NCBI RefSeq assembly: GCF_000143415.4
Contig: NW_003314262.1
Location: forward strand, 410,078 to 474,077
Origin: Selaginella moellendorffii
Taxonomy: Eukaryota > Streptophyta > Lycopodiopsida > Selaginellales > Selaginellaceae
DNA length: 64,000 nt
Direction: 5' to 3'
Both the position numbers and the translations under genes were made by a program. The notes beneath the pieces are model-generated. The model searched no databases. It worked only from the letters and a program-made list of their open reading frames with translations, and was not told where the DNA came from. Numbering within the stretch: the first letter of the stretch is position 1; the number at the start of each line of letters is the position of its first letter. Shown here in pieces: positions 12,522 to 23,989 of this stretch.

Positions 12522-12932
12522 ACAAGACGCTCTCGTCTTCTACTTTCCAAATCGTCAAGCTGGCCTCGATTGCGCTGCGGCATCGCATACATCCATGATC
12601 GAATCCACGAGGCATCGTTTCCTGCTGCGATTGCTATGCTCCTCCCTCGCGTGAGATCTCTCCTCCCCGTGGGAAAGTATAAAAGAGATCTTCCTGTTTT
12701 ATATCTCTAGGAGGATGTCTTGGTTGATAAGCGATCTTAGTGCTTTTGCTTCGTTTGTACTTGGGGATCGTTCCACCACTCAAACTCAAACGATGAATCC
12801 AGGAGCGTGTGGGGGGACGTGGACAAATCTCCCCTTCCAAGACGGAATCAATCAAGCACTACATGATCAACAAAAGACGACAACATTCAAGTGTTTTTTT
12901 AGTACTGTTAATGCTAACGTATTGTAACGTAT

Positions 12933-13206
12933 GCTAACAGCAGCAACAAAAGAAGCAGTGTGGCTGAGCAAGCTGCTTGAAGACTTGCGAATCCGAGTCT
13001 CTTCCATCAAGCTTTGGTGTGACAATCAGTCTGCCATTGCTCTCACAAGGAACTCTCGATTCCATTCAAGAACGAAGCACATTGAACTGAGGTTTTATTT
13101 CATCTGGGAACTCATTGACAAAGGCAAAAATCTTCTGGAATTTTGTCTTACCAACACGATGTTGGCAGACGTCCTGACCATAGCTCTACCTCATGTACAG
13201 CATTAA
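12933..13206 (+). pseudogene. Copia RNase H fragment (plus-strand copy)
   Basis: The open frame encodes TKEAVWLSKLLEDL, WCDNQSAIAL and HSRTKHIEL, the C-terminal half of copia RNase H. It is followed by a polypurine tract (GAGGAGGAG) and an LTR starting TGTCGGG at 13256. Everything upstream in the element is missing. The same region appears on the other strand at 13460-13800, making a tail-to-tail pair. Confidence 0.85.
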
Positions 13207-13255
13207 TTCTTCCTAAAGACACTCAAAGGTAGATGATGGAAACCTTGAGGAGGAG

Positions 13256-13391
13256 TGTCGGGAAGCACAAGGTCCATGTCATTAGCCACATCACATATCC
13301 TCATCAACTGTCAAGAGTTGCCACATCCTCCTTCTATATAACCACTAAAATACAATGAAGTAGCTACCAAGCTGTTTTCATAAATCCTACA
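13256..13391 (+). repeat. Copia LTR (136 bp)
   Basis: It starts TGTCGGGAA, directly after a polypurine tract, and ends AAATCCTACA, giving the TG...CA termini. It has a close relative, the solo LTR at 23516-23636. It is followed by TGGTATCGAAG, resembling a copia primer-binding site. Then comes the first ~45 bases of the same LTR in inverse orientation (ending near 13400), where the minus-strand copy begins. A TATATAA box lies at about 13335. Confidence 0.7.
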
Positions 13392-14447
13392 TGGTATCGA
13401 AGATATGTGATGTGGTTAATGACATGAACCTTTGCTTCCCAACACTCCTCCTCAAGGTTTCCATCACCTAGGTTGAGTGTCTTTAGGAAGACTTGATGCT
13501 GTACACGAGGTAAAGTCTTGGTCAAGACATCCACCAACATCGTGTTGGTAGGACAAAATTCCAGAAGAATTTTGCCTTTGTCAATGAGTTCCCAGATGAA
13601 ATCAATTCAATGTGCTTCGTTCTTGAAATGGAATCAAGAGTTCCTTGTGAGAGCAATGGCAGACTGATTGTCACAGCAAAGCTTGATGGGAGGGACTCGG
13701 ATTCACAAGTCTTCAAGCAGCTTGCTCAGCCACACTTCTTCTTTTGTTGCTGCTGCTGCTGCTGCTACATATTCTGATTCCGTTGAGGACATGGCTGTGA
13801 TAGTCTGCTTCTTCGAGCACCAGCTCACCACGTTCCCATTGCTCAGCTTGCTCAGCCACAATGGCCTCAAGCACTTTGACTGAAGGCTTGGTTACACGTC
13901 CAGAGCGTCGTGGACCAAAGACATGTGTAGGTGGAGGAGTCATCACGGGGTCAAAGGCCTTGGTGGATGCTTGATGAAATATTTCATCGCCTTCAAAAAT
14001 ATCGTCGACGATGGCAACAAGCGAGGGCTCAGCTGAAGAAGCGGGACTGCTGGTGGAAGCAGTAGAGGCTCCTGGAGGTGCAAGAAGTGGCGTGTGAGGA
14101 GGAGATCCATCACCTCCAGCCACCAAGGGCACTGCTCGGCCAGGATCTTGTGGGCCTTGGTCCTCCTGGAGGAAAATTCTCTGGAGCTGGGAGCGAAAAG
14201 GGGGGCACCTCATCCAGAACCAAAGAAAGATCCACAAGATCAGTTGAATGGCCTGAAGTACCTTTGAGGTCTCGATACAGCTCTTGCTCGTTGAAGACCA
14301 CGTCGCGGCTCACTACAAGCTTCTTTTGGAAGAGATTGTAGAGCCGGTAAGCCTTCGAATGTGGTAGCCCACGAAGATGGTCTTCGTGCTGCGTGGATCG
14401 AGCTTGCGCCTGTTCGGATCAGGGATGCGGGCGTACGCACTGCACCC

Positions 14448-14615
14448 TGTTGAGGTATACGCTCTCTATGACATGATCTTAGGTGGCAGGAGTGCTACTT
14501 CACTGATCCAGGTGTAGGCTAGAGGCGTGTCTCTTCATCATGTATATATAATTTTGATATATACGATTATCCTGAGAGTCATCCACCATGGTAGCTTCCG
14601 CTCTTCTTCTCTTCA
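14448..14615 (+). repeat. 5' LTR of nested element (168 bp)
   Basis: TG...CA ends, a TATATATAA stretch at about 14541 and an adjacent primer-binding site define it. The first 57 bases recur at 15614-15670 with two visible mismatches. Confidence 0.75.
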
Positions 14616-15670
14616 TGGTATCAGAGCCCTGAGGGCTTCAGATCCAGGGACGATGGCACTGGCTGAGGAGGAGGCTAGCAAGGATGACGATGAGCCACCA
14701 GACGTGGCTGAGAGGTGCCAAGATTTGGCACTGTGCTGCACTGAGCGCCAAGACAACGGCACTAGCGAGCTGAGCAAGGCGCTAGGGCATGATCGAGCAG
14801 AGACCAGCCCGGAGGCGCTGGCAGAGGCGCTGAGAGAGGGCTGGTGCAAGGCACGAGCAGAGAGGTGCTGGCAAAGGCACTGGCAGAGGCGCTGAAAGAG
14901 GGCTGGTGCGAGGCACTGAGCAGAGGTGAGTGCTAGGCACCCTGTAGGGTAGAGGCGCGAGACACCGAGCAGAGGTAGAGGTGTGAGGGATTGGAGTGCT
15001 GGTGGACTGGACAGAGGTGCTGTCCAGAGGCAGGCAGAGGCGATGCTGAGTGCTGGGCTGTGAGAGGGCTCCATAGCAGAGGGAGATAGCCGTTAGGACT
15101 TTGGCCGAGGAGGCTTGGTCGAGGCTGAGCTTCAACTGAGGACAGTGAGATCAGAGGATGTGATCGAGTAGAGACTGGCCCAGAGGCGCTGGCAGAGGCG
15201 CTGAGAGAGGGCTGGCTTGAGGCACCAGAGCGCTGAGTGAGGTGCTGGTGCGAGAGAGTGGAGCGGCCCTGAGGCGCTGAGAGAGTGGTGCAAGGCACGA
15301 GCAGAGAGGCACTGGCAGAGGCGCTGAGAGAGGAGAGACTGCGATCAGAGGCCGTGAATGAGGTGCTAGGGCGTGCGAGACCCTGCAGAGACTGGCCAGA
15401 GGTGAGTGCCGGGCGTAGAGGCACGAGGCACCGAGGGCTGGCCGAGCAGAGACTCCATTGGAGCATTGAGTGAGGCGCTACTGTGAGAAGGTGCTGGCAG
15501 AGGCGCTGAGAAGAGGCACTGAGCAGAGACAGATTTCTGTCGAGGATACGACAGAGTGTTTGGATGCAGAGGGAGAGTGATCTCAGATTCATGTCATCGA
15601 GATCGAGAGGGAGTGTTGAGGTATACGCTCTCTATGACATGATCCTAGGTGGCAGGAGTGCCACTTCACT
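14448..15670 (+). mobile_element. Non-autonomous LTR retroelement nested in copia integrase
   Basis: The 5' LTR is 14448-14615, starting TGTTGAGG and ending CTTCTCTTCA. It is followed at 14616-14627 by TGGTATCAGAGC, the classic plant copia primer-binding site complementary to initiator tRNA-Met. A polypurine-like tract (GATCGAGAGGGAG) precedes a 3' LTR that starts at 15614 and is cut off after about 57 bases. The 1-kb interior has no retroviral domain; it is GC-rich and consists of imperfect repeats around GGCAGAGGCGCTGAGAGAG. Long minus-strand ORFs here are repeat artefacts. It resembles a TRIM/LARD-type parasite of a copia element. Confidence 0.75.
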
Positions 15671-17600
15671 GAGCTTGCGCCTGTTAGGATCAGGGATGCG
15701 GGCGTCAAAGATCCGGATGTGCCCTAAATTTGGACGTTTCAAGCCTGTGCTCCGGGTGTGCAAACGGTTACGCAAGTACACCGTCGTGTTCACTGCTTCT
15801 CCCCAGAAGCTGTGTGGCAGTCCGGAATGCAGAAGAAGGCAACGCACCATATCCATGAGCGTCCGGTTCAGCCTCTCAGCCACACCATTCTGTTGTGGTG
15901 TATAAGCAGCCGTGTACTGATGAGAAATTCCTGCCTCAACTAAGAATTAGAGAAATCCTTGTGCAATGTATTCTCCTCCTTCATCTGTGCGTAGCACACG
16001 GATCTTTCTTCCTGTAAAATTTTCTGCCCAACTTTTGAAAATTTTGAAGTTTTCAAAAACTTCGGATTTGTTTCGTAGCAAACACACCAGTGTATCGTGA
16101 GTGATCATCTATGAATGAAACAAAATACCTCTTCCCGCTTAGGGAATTTACAGGAAGATAGCAGACATCGCTGTGAATAAGATCAAGCAATGCTGTGGCC
16201 TGGTTTTCCAAGGGTCGGGGAGGAAAAGGATGGCGTGCATGTTTGCCAAGTTGGCAAGTATCGCAAAGTCCCAGATGTCCAGATGGAAATGCGACGCCAT
16301 CAGCTAGCTTGCTGCGAGCAAGGTTCTGGAGATCCTTCTCATTTACATGCCCGAGATGAGCATGCCAAAGATGAATTGTCTCTTGGCCTTGAAGCGCTAG
16401 CATGTATGTCCCTGGATAAACAAGCTCTGCGTTGAGGCGATAGAGTGTATCGTACCTCACTCCAGTTGCCACGGTGGTGCCATCTGCTCCAAAAATAGTA
16501 CATCCTTCTGCAAAGAATGTAAGCGAGAACCCTTGATCGGAGGCGACGCCAACCGAAAGGACAGTCTGGCCTGCACCGGGCACATAGTGCATGTTATGGA
16601 TTTCCTTGAGAGATCCATTGGGCAACTTGACTTGTACCATGCCACGGCCTTCAACGTCGAGAGGTCGTTTGTCTCCAACAAAGACCTGTTTTGGGGAAAG
16701 CAATTCATGGAAAGTGTGGAATGCTGTACGAAAGAGGAGTCATGTGGTAAGAAGCACCACTGTCCAACCAGACGACGTCTAAAAGAAAGCAAACACCCAA
16801 CGGATGCTGACTCAAACAGACTCGTTGTTGATGATGGCCGTGGCCTCGTCACCGGTGTCTGGTTTAGCTCGACATTCTCGCTCTATATGCCCCATCTTCC
16901 CGCAGTAGGTACACGGCCCCTTCTTTTTCCTGTTTCCATTTGTGGTGGAGCCAGGTGTTGGTGTCGCAGGAGCACTAGCAAATCCGCGAGAATTCCCACG
17001 CTTCTTGGCATTTCCATTTCCTGACTTCTTGCTGATGAACAAAGCCTGATCACGAGCAGAATCCGGGGAGGTCGTGCCTGCTTTTCGCTCCAGAAGCTTG
17101 CGCTCTTCTTCCAAGAGATTGGAATAGAGCTCGTCTAGGGTCTTTCCTGGAACGAAGGAGAGCATGTCGGAGGTCAGAAGAAACCGAATAGAGAAGGAAA
17201 GCTTTGGCATAATCGTCCGAGACAGGGGCCAGCCTCCTTAAGCTCTTGCGTCATCCCCTTAAGCTTGCCAATGTACGACGCCATCGTGTCTGTTGGCTGC
17301 ATCCGGAGAGAAAAGAACCTCTGGGTAAGGACGATCTTGGCATTTGCTGCTTTCGCAGCAAACACCTGTACCAAGGACTCCCAATTCTCGTGAGCGGTCT
17401 TCGAGAGATCCAGCAGATGGATGAACTCGTCGCCGAGTCCTAAGCCAATGACAGAGAGGGCTCTTCTAGGCTTTCCACGCTGGCTGGAGAGCGGGCTCAG
17501 CTGGTTTAGCTTCGGTGCCGTCCACGATTGTCCAGCAATCCTTTGCCATCAAGATGAGCTGGACCTTTGTTCTCCAGGTTGCGAATGCCAAAGCTAATGA

Positions 17601-18418
17601 AGGGATATTTGCATTAATCTAAAAATTAAGCACAATAAAGTTATGTTGAAAAAGTAACCACCAAACTAATCCTTTATGAATCCATCTTTTATAGCCATGA
17701 AATAGGGGAGTTTCAAAATGTTTGTGGCATTTTATAATTGCTCAACAAAAGTTCAAAATGTTCCACTTCCTTTTCATCTTCCAAAAAGTGGTGTAAAGTT
17801 TGTAAATACATTTATATATATTATTTATGTTAATTATATTACTATAGCATATAAACTATTTATAATTGGCATTTCCTAAATAGACCCCACGAGATAGAAG
17901 ACAACAACAGCTCTAGCTAACTAATTTAATAAACTCATCGTGTTTTTTATTGACTCTCTTGCAGGTTTGTGCCAGCTTGATCAGATGCTTGAACACTATC
18001 AAACCTTGGCACTGCTAGATGGACTGCATAAATTTATAACATTCTAGGACACGATGATAGAGAAAAAAATCATTAATCACGGACTTGATCTCTGTTTTTG
18101 GCCTTTCCTCTTTTATTCTTTGCTTCGATTGCTGGGAGGCCATCAATATAGATCTTCTCCGAACATATGATTTCTTGAGCCAGGAACCGAGTTAAGCTCG
18201 AAAACAAAGGTACCGTAAGAAAAATTAAATTCACACGTCCTTTAAATTCAACACAGCATCAAGAGCAAGGGGTCCGATCTTAGGGGCATCGATGAGGATC
18301 AAACACGGGGAGAAGTCCTCTATAGGATGCATTACTGGTGAATGCTCATCTGAATGCACTGGTCTAACATTGAAGTGCAAAGAAGATTTAAATCCCGATA
18401 GGGGATAGCTGCAAAATT
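17601..18418. other. Non-coding stretch, no gene seen
   Basis: AT-rich to about 17880. At 17964 a TCTCTTGCAG acceptor-like site precedes a short open segment (CQLDQMLEHYQTLALLDGL) that could be a lone exon relic. I cannot link it to a gene on either side. Confidence 0.5.
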
Positions 18419-18838
18419 TCAGCAAAATGGTATGTCTCGAAGTGTAAGAAAAATACTTTCTTGATAAGCCCGGAAGAGAGAAGAGCTTCTAAGACTTGAA
18501 CCGACGAAACCGTTGCTCTGTCCAGTTGGTCTGGATTCGATAAATCCAACCGTAAGTTCTTCCTCGCCCAGGTAAACATCCTCGGCCCTGCTACCCAATT
18601 CCAAATGGGAAATACGAAACTTCAGACAGACATGGAAAGGCCACAAGCGTTGGCGGACTGAAGCCAGCAGCCAGTGAAAGTCCTGGTGTGAAGTTTGTTC
18701 GTCCTCCACCGAGGACTCAAGAGAGGCAAAGCTATATTCTAGGCTTAAAGTTCTGGAAAGAAATAAAGGAAGAAATTTGCCATTGACCGTTTGCGCTTGT
18801 TGGCTTTCACGCAGAGTTTCCTGCGCAATGCCCTTCAC
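18419..18838 (-). CDS. Unassigned 139-codon open frame
   Basis: An open frame extends from about 18880 to 18419 and lies just downstream of the stop codon of the 651-residue gene. It is offset in frame from that gene's last exon, and I found no GT donor of the right phase that would splice it on. It has no motif I recognise. It may be 3' UTR that is open by chance, or a last exon lost through a one-base error near 18867. Confidence 0.25.
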   Translation of the reverse strand: MKGIAQETLRESQQAQTVNGKFLPLFLSRTLSLEYSFASLESSVEDEQTSHQDFHWLLASVRQRLWPFHVCLKFRISHLELGSRAEDVYLGEEELTVGFIESRPTGQSNGFVGSSLRSSSLFRAYQESIFLTLRDIPFC

Positions 18839-18864
18839 GACATGAATCCAATCACTCTCAGCAG

Positions 18865-21180
18865 CTAGAAAGTTACATGTTCGTCCTTAGCTACAAACCG
18901 GTCCATATGAGCGAAGTTCCACTTTGCCAGCTCAAATCTCTTCCGATGCGTTAGCCTGGCTTTGAAAGAAATCTCAATTGCAAGGAACTTCTCTAGCAAA
19001 AGCAAAAGCTCAAATCCTGGAAGCGCTGCCGAGGCCGTGGAAAACTTCGATCCTCGGTGTACTTTCTGCGCATGAACGCCTGCGGACAATTGTGGGCAGA
19101 TCTTCACCGGAATAATTTGCGGCATTTTTGAAAGCACCGAAGTGGTGTTCATGCTGCACATAGGCACGAGCAAGCATGCAAATCCAAATGTTGCCAGTGA
19201 CACCCAGCAGCTCTTGCATCCTGGCCCAGAGTTGCTGCCTCTCCTCGTCATACTCCACTCCACCAGCCGAGACGACTGCCTCTCTTATGGCATGACGTAT
19301 CTCATCCGAGCTCGCTCCCAAGTCCCTCTGCGTGCTTGGAGACTGGATCCACGCCGCAAACGCCTCACAGATTCCTCTGGTGGAGTTGCTAATCGCAACC
19401 CACCTGGTATGCAGCAGTGACTCGCCTGTGACGATCCAAGCAAAAAGGATCACGATTGAGCAAAGAGAAAGGCACTCTGCATAGACTCACAGTCTCGTTT
19501 CCACCTGTCACGGTCAACGCTGCCGCCCAAGCAGTCCTCGAGGATCAGCTGCAGCAGCAAACTCGTAAGCGATGGATGGAATCATTGACAAGATCATCAA
19601 GAGCTTACGTAAGCTATGTAGAGGATCATGTCGGAAATCCCAGGTCTCCATGTGGCCTCGTTGCGGCTGCCATCGTCGAAACGGTGCCTTCGAAGCGTGT
19701 TTTCGGAGCTCGCAGTCCGGAAGAGTCCGTCCCAGGCTGCCTGCTTGATCGCCCCGAATTCTTCTAGAGAGCACGCGGTCAGGCATGGATCCCACTGCAC
19801 GTTGGCGCAAATCTCCACGAAAAGGCTACCGTAGTCATTGCCAAAGACGGTGGCAGCCGCGTCGCAAAGCTGGCGGCACTCGTCGCTGCTTCCCCGGCTC
19901 ATCGTAGCCTGGATGTGCTCCACAATCGACTCCGATGATGTCGCTGCCGAGCACAGGGATTTGAGCTCGGCGTGGTCGCGGCATCCCTTCCTCGTCCGCA
20001 TCCATGTAGAGATCAGGCGCGCTATCGGCACGCTCACGTCTGCGTACTCCTGGAAGAGCGGCTCCACGCGGTGGAAGTTGTAGTGGCCTTGGATCCACTG
20101 CTCGAGCCGGGCACGCATCTGGTTGTCCCATTGGATTTCTCCCGCTGCCATCACCTCCTGCCACACAGAAGCTTGAACGCTCTCTCAAATCAAAACGGTG
20201 TCAATCATCATACCTCCAACATCTGGCGCAGAGCGACGGTGATGTCCATGGACTTCCACTCTATCCTGGGCGCGTTCTCGATGCAGGAACGTATCCGTTT
20301 GAGCTCGTCCAAGGATGCCGGGGAGAACTTTTCATCCTTCAGCGGTGCTTGTTTGCTCAGGAACAGCAGCAAGAGATTTTCCAGGGGTCCAGCTCCGCCA
20401 CCGCCACGGTCACCTGCTATAGCTTGTGCTTCGAATGCGTCCAGCCATTCCAGCGGCTGTTTGTTGCTCTGGAGCTGGAGCAACAGCCAGGTGAAGACAA
20501 CGTCGCAAACCTTGCCGCTCGCATCGAACAGGAGAGCGGCATCAGCAACGCAAGTGGGCGAGAGAGTGCAAGGAAACAATATCGACACGATGGCTGTGGA
20601 AAAGGAACCAAGCTCTTAGCTTGAGAGGAATCCAAAGAAGAAGTACGTATAGCTAGCGACCTGACACATGTTCATCTGTGATGACCAATGGGAAAGACGA
20701 TGGCGTCCGATCAGTGGCCTCCTCGAGCTGCAAAAAAGGGAAAACCATAAACTTTGCTACACGATCCAAACAAGCACTCACAAGGTGGAGGTCGGTCAGG
20801 GCGTACGTGCAGCGGCCTTTGCAGCACTCGGGGCGGGGATGAGGATTTCTAGATTGCTCTTGATGTGGGCTATGGCGCGTGAAGTAGTCGGCCGCGATGA
20901 AGAGGTGCAAGAAGCCATCCGGCACGGTAGCGCCAAGGACGCGTGCGACGGCCACAGTCCAGATCTTCCACTTGAGCTCCGAGACAGTGGAAGTGACGGT
21001 GGAGTTGGGCAGGACTTCAAAGAACCACGCACCCGGGAGATGATCCAGCTCCAGCCCAAAGTGAGAGAACGTTGCCCTCACAACCATCAGCAGTCTGGAG
21101 CCTATGCCGCTGCGGAACCATTCGGCCACGCGATCGCCAACGCATGGCATCCACCCCACCACTGGAATCAGTCCTTCCAT
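18865..21180 (-). CDS. Unrecognised 651-residue helical protein, seven exons
   Basis: The spliced model is complement(18865-19079, 19138-19425, 19491-19548, 19609-20157, 20214-20593, 20661-20727, 20782-21180). All introns are GT-AG, 53-67 bp, and the total is 1,956 nt with no internal stop. The start ATG at 21180 is the first of the exon; the upstream WD40 gene ends about 100 bp away in the same direction. The protein is mostly amphipathic helix with no signal peptide, membrane span or catalytic motif that I can see. It has a short CC-K-G-R-C cluster near residue 122 and a glycine run near residue 205. Sequence character suggests a soluble alpha-solenoid or scaffold. I do not recognise the family and assign no function. 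Confidence 0.65.
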
Positions 21181-21286
21181 AGCCCTGGCTTCTGTAGGGT
21201 CTTTCCTTTGTAGATTTATTTATGTTTACCATCTTCGTCTTCCTGCACATAAGGTGTTATGCTTCTTACGTAAATGGCTCTAGAAT

Positions 21287-23515
21287 TCAAACAAAGAAAC
21301 AAAACTTGAATAGAAAGTACCAGCATCCATCAGAAGATATTGAAACCTGCGAAGCGGAAGGCGATATGTAACCAAAAGAAGACAGAAAGAAGACTCACGG
21401 GGCATGGTTCTCCAAGTGTAACATCCCAAAGAGCCACGCTGCCATTTCTCCACTCGCTGCTAAACCAGAGAGCATAATTTCCTCCTTGGTCTCCAGCACC
21501 CACAAAGCTACACACACGAAAAGAGAAGAGTTGGAGGTTCACTCGCTACACACCAAGTGAGAACAAAACCTCTTACCCACGGTCACGGGTCTCCATTGGC
21601 ATTAACCGTGTGTCCCGAACGACTGGGGAGATATCTTCCACAGGAACTGTAAGAAACGGAAGCAACCTGGGAAACAAGCCACATGACCTTGGTTTTGGCT
21701 GCAATGGAGGAAGAAATACCTCTCAACGGGGGCCAAGAGGCACCATAGCTCCGGATATCAAATAAGCCGACTGTTCCATCGCCTGGGCATGTTGAAAGGA
21801 ATGCATCAGCAAAGGCTAGACATATATCTGAGTTAACTACCTGTCACAACAACTGTTCCTGCTGCATCAGTTATAGACTGTCCAAAAAAAAAAAAAAAAC
21901 ACGAATCAGAAACTCTCAAGAGTGGAAAACAATGTTGACTACCATGTCATTTGCTGGAAATCTGCAGCACTCAAGGAGAGCATCCACGTCCCAGATCTGA
22001 ACAATACCCGAGCCATTTTGTGACGAGTAACTTCCGCATATCAGTAGGTTATTGTTAAACTCCAGAGCATCCATGGGAGGCAAATCTTCCCTTGAAAAAA
22101 AAAATACCATTACACTTTCAGCAATTTCTACTCGAATAAAAGTATAGTTAGCTCACGTACCTGTTCTGTGAGATTAATTCTGGTACAAGCATTCCTCTAC
22201 AAAAGCAGTTGTCGATCGCCTTGACCACTACTTGTTGCCACAAGGCCTGCAAACAACCAAAACCAGCCCAGAAAAGCAAGATCCTGTGCGTCACGAACAG
22301 CAAACGTTACAGGTTTGAGACGGATTAGCGGCCATTGCAGAGGTTTTCTTTCTTATGACCAGCCACGTTGTTTTCGTCAGAACCAGGCCCCAGAGTGTAG
22401 AGGCACTCAGCAGTTGATGAATTTCATACCTGAATTTGAAAAAAAAAATAAAAAAGTCAATATATACAAGACAAAACGTAGTAAGATACGACCTTCACAG
22501 TGCTTTCAGCACATGAAACAACTAGAGACCCAACTGTGAAGCATACTCCTGAAATGGATGCACCAAAACAAAAGAAAGAAAGACAAGAAAGGATCACATC
22601 CATCGCTAAAGAAGAAAGCGTCAGATTCCAAGAAAACCCCCAAATAAGGAGCTCGTTAGGTGCCTGCATTTCACATTGGCGAGGACCACAGCCTTGATAG
22701 AAAACAGCTTACAGCGTTGCAACGGACAATCTGTGAACGCCGAGCTTGAGCGTGCTGGATCCTTTGCAACTTTGCATACTCATCTGTTACACTAAACAGG
22801 TCAAAAAGGAGAAAAGAAATCGGGCATTAGTCATCCTAAGTACCTGTCGAGGCATGGGTGTCTCGTTCGTCACCGAATCTGAGGAAGCACTTGCTCTCCG
22901 AGACTTGCTTTCACCTCTTCGTAAGCTTGAGACTTGACGTTAGTCCCCCGAGATCCCGCAGCTTCACTTGTAGCTGACAAAGCCTGCAAGTTTACACAAA
23001 AGCTGTCAATACCAAGCCCATAAACAGTGTCACATACAGCTCGTATCTCCTTTCCATGACTTCTTATTGTCCAGAGATGATTGTCTTCGTTGTCAACGCC
23101 AGGATTCCTGAAAGCACAAGGCTATCAACCATTCAACACAGAAAAGATGAGCTCCCCACCAGTAGTGTCCGATACGGGTTTGGACTGCTCCATGCGGCTA
23201 CTCCTGGCATGCTTTTTCTACAACCACCTAAGAAGTCAGGAACACGCAAGGAGAGAGAGAGCACCTTTGGTGTTTCTTCTGAGTAAGAAAGGTCGGCATC
23301 TGTTCTACGTTTTCCAGAGTTTTCACTTCTCTCTTCTCGCTGTAATCCAAACCCAGCCTTGATGAAGCAAAAGAAGAATAAAAATTGGAAACAAAAACTA
23401 CTCACAGCGAGCTCCTGGCGTTGCTTCTCCTTCTTCGTCTTCTTCATCACAATATAGTAGAACTTCTCACGCAAGGATTCTGGTTTAACCACTTGGCGAT
23501 CTCCCTCGTCGAGTG
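21287..23515 (-). CDS. WD40-repeat protein with N-terminal coiled coil
   Basis: Spliced model, all in frame: 23406-23515, 23265-23357, 23202-23227, 23038-23107, 22874-22983, 22713-22791, 22493-22663, 22161-22246, 21943-22090, 21841-21877, 21720-21782, 21577-21646, 21399-21507, and a last exon from 21346 that reaches a stop at 21287. The N-terminal exons are charged and helical (KKTKKEKQRQELA; AYAKLQ-type heptads). Later exons carry WD blades: LVVSCAESTVK, GSGIVQIWDVDALLECC, VVVTGDGTVGLFDIRSYG and GSVALWDVTLGEPC. WD40 propellers are protein-interaction platforms; the exact family is not recognised. Uncertain points: the 5' end runs into a solo LTR with no clear ATG outside it, exon 22493-22663 contains a T-rich stretch that may be an unspliced in-frame intron, and the 3' end could continue. 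Confidence 0.6.
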
Positions 23516-23636
23516 TGTCGGGAATCACTAGCCACATCACATATCATCACCAACCGTCAAGAGTCGCCACATCCTCTTGTATATAACCACTAAAATGCAA
23601 TGAAGTAGCTACCGAGCCGTTTCCATAAATCCTACA
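23516..23636 (+). repeat. Solo copia LTR (121 bp)
   Basis: It has the same family and termini as 13256-13391 (TGTCGGGAA...ATCCTACA), with a short internal deletion. No internal element follows, so it is a solo LTR or a truncated end. On the minus strand its first bases run straight into the first recognisable exon of the WD40 gene. Confidence 0.7.
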
Positions 23637-23989
23637 AACTGGCGCCCAAAACAGAACGGTAATGACGAGGATGAGCGAGAACGTGCAAGGGCTCTAGCCG
23701 TCCTTGCTAGAGTGGAGAAAAAGATCCGCGACCGGAAACGCCACGAGCAGCTTTCCCCACAGTGTAGGCTTGTGTGCAGTTCTTGTGGACGCCTTTTCCA
23801 CGTGTCTCACTCCCGTCAATAAAATTTCTGTTTCTAGCGCTAACTTTAGATGGCATCTTCTTCCGCTGGGAGAAACTTCTACACAAATTCACAGGAGAAA
23901 ACTTATAAAGTATAACTTTTGGATATATTAAAAAGGATATTATGGGTTGTACTGTGATTTCTTTTTCAATATTGAAATTAGTTCATATA

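Larger units (their letters stand above)
13392..17600 (-). pseudogene. Ty1/copia element, minus strand, RT deleted
   Basis: Read on the minus strand from 17600. Gag (UBN2-like, MQPTDTMASYIGKLKGM) spans 17170-17560. A CCHC knuckle CTYCGKMGHIEREC lies at about 16870. The protease tail and GAG-pre-integrase (LWHAHLGHVNEKDLQNL) are near 16300. The integrase core spans 15640-16180 with FIDDHSRYTGVF, DEGGEY and AERLNRTLMD. A nested element interrupts at 14448-15670. The integrase C-terminus and hinge then run 13800-14440, with one frameshift at about 14350. At about 13800 the hinge joins directly to RNase H (STESEYVAAAAAATKEEVWLSKLL), so the whole reverse transcriptase is gone. RNase H and a truncated LTR end the element near 13400. 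Gag starts abruptly at 17600 with no 5' LTR. Confidence 0.85.

Noticed and set aside
14613-15592. Long minus-strand ORFs (117-219 codons) rich in Ser, Leu, Ala
   Set aside because: They lie in the internally repetitive non-coding interior of the nested LTR element and translate its GC-rich repeats. They overlap in several frames and have no domain.
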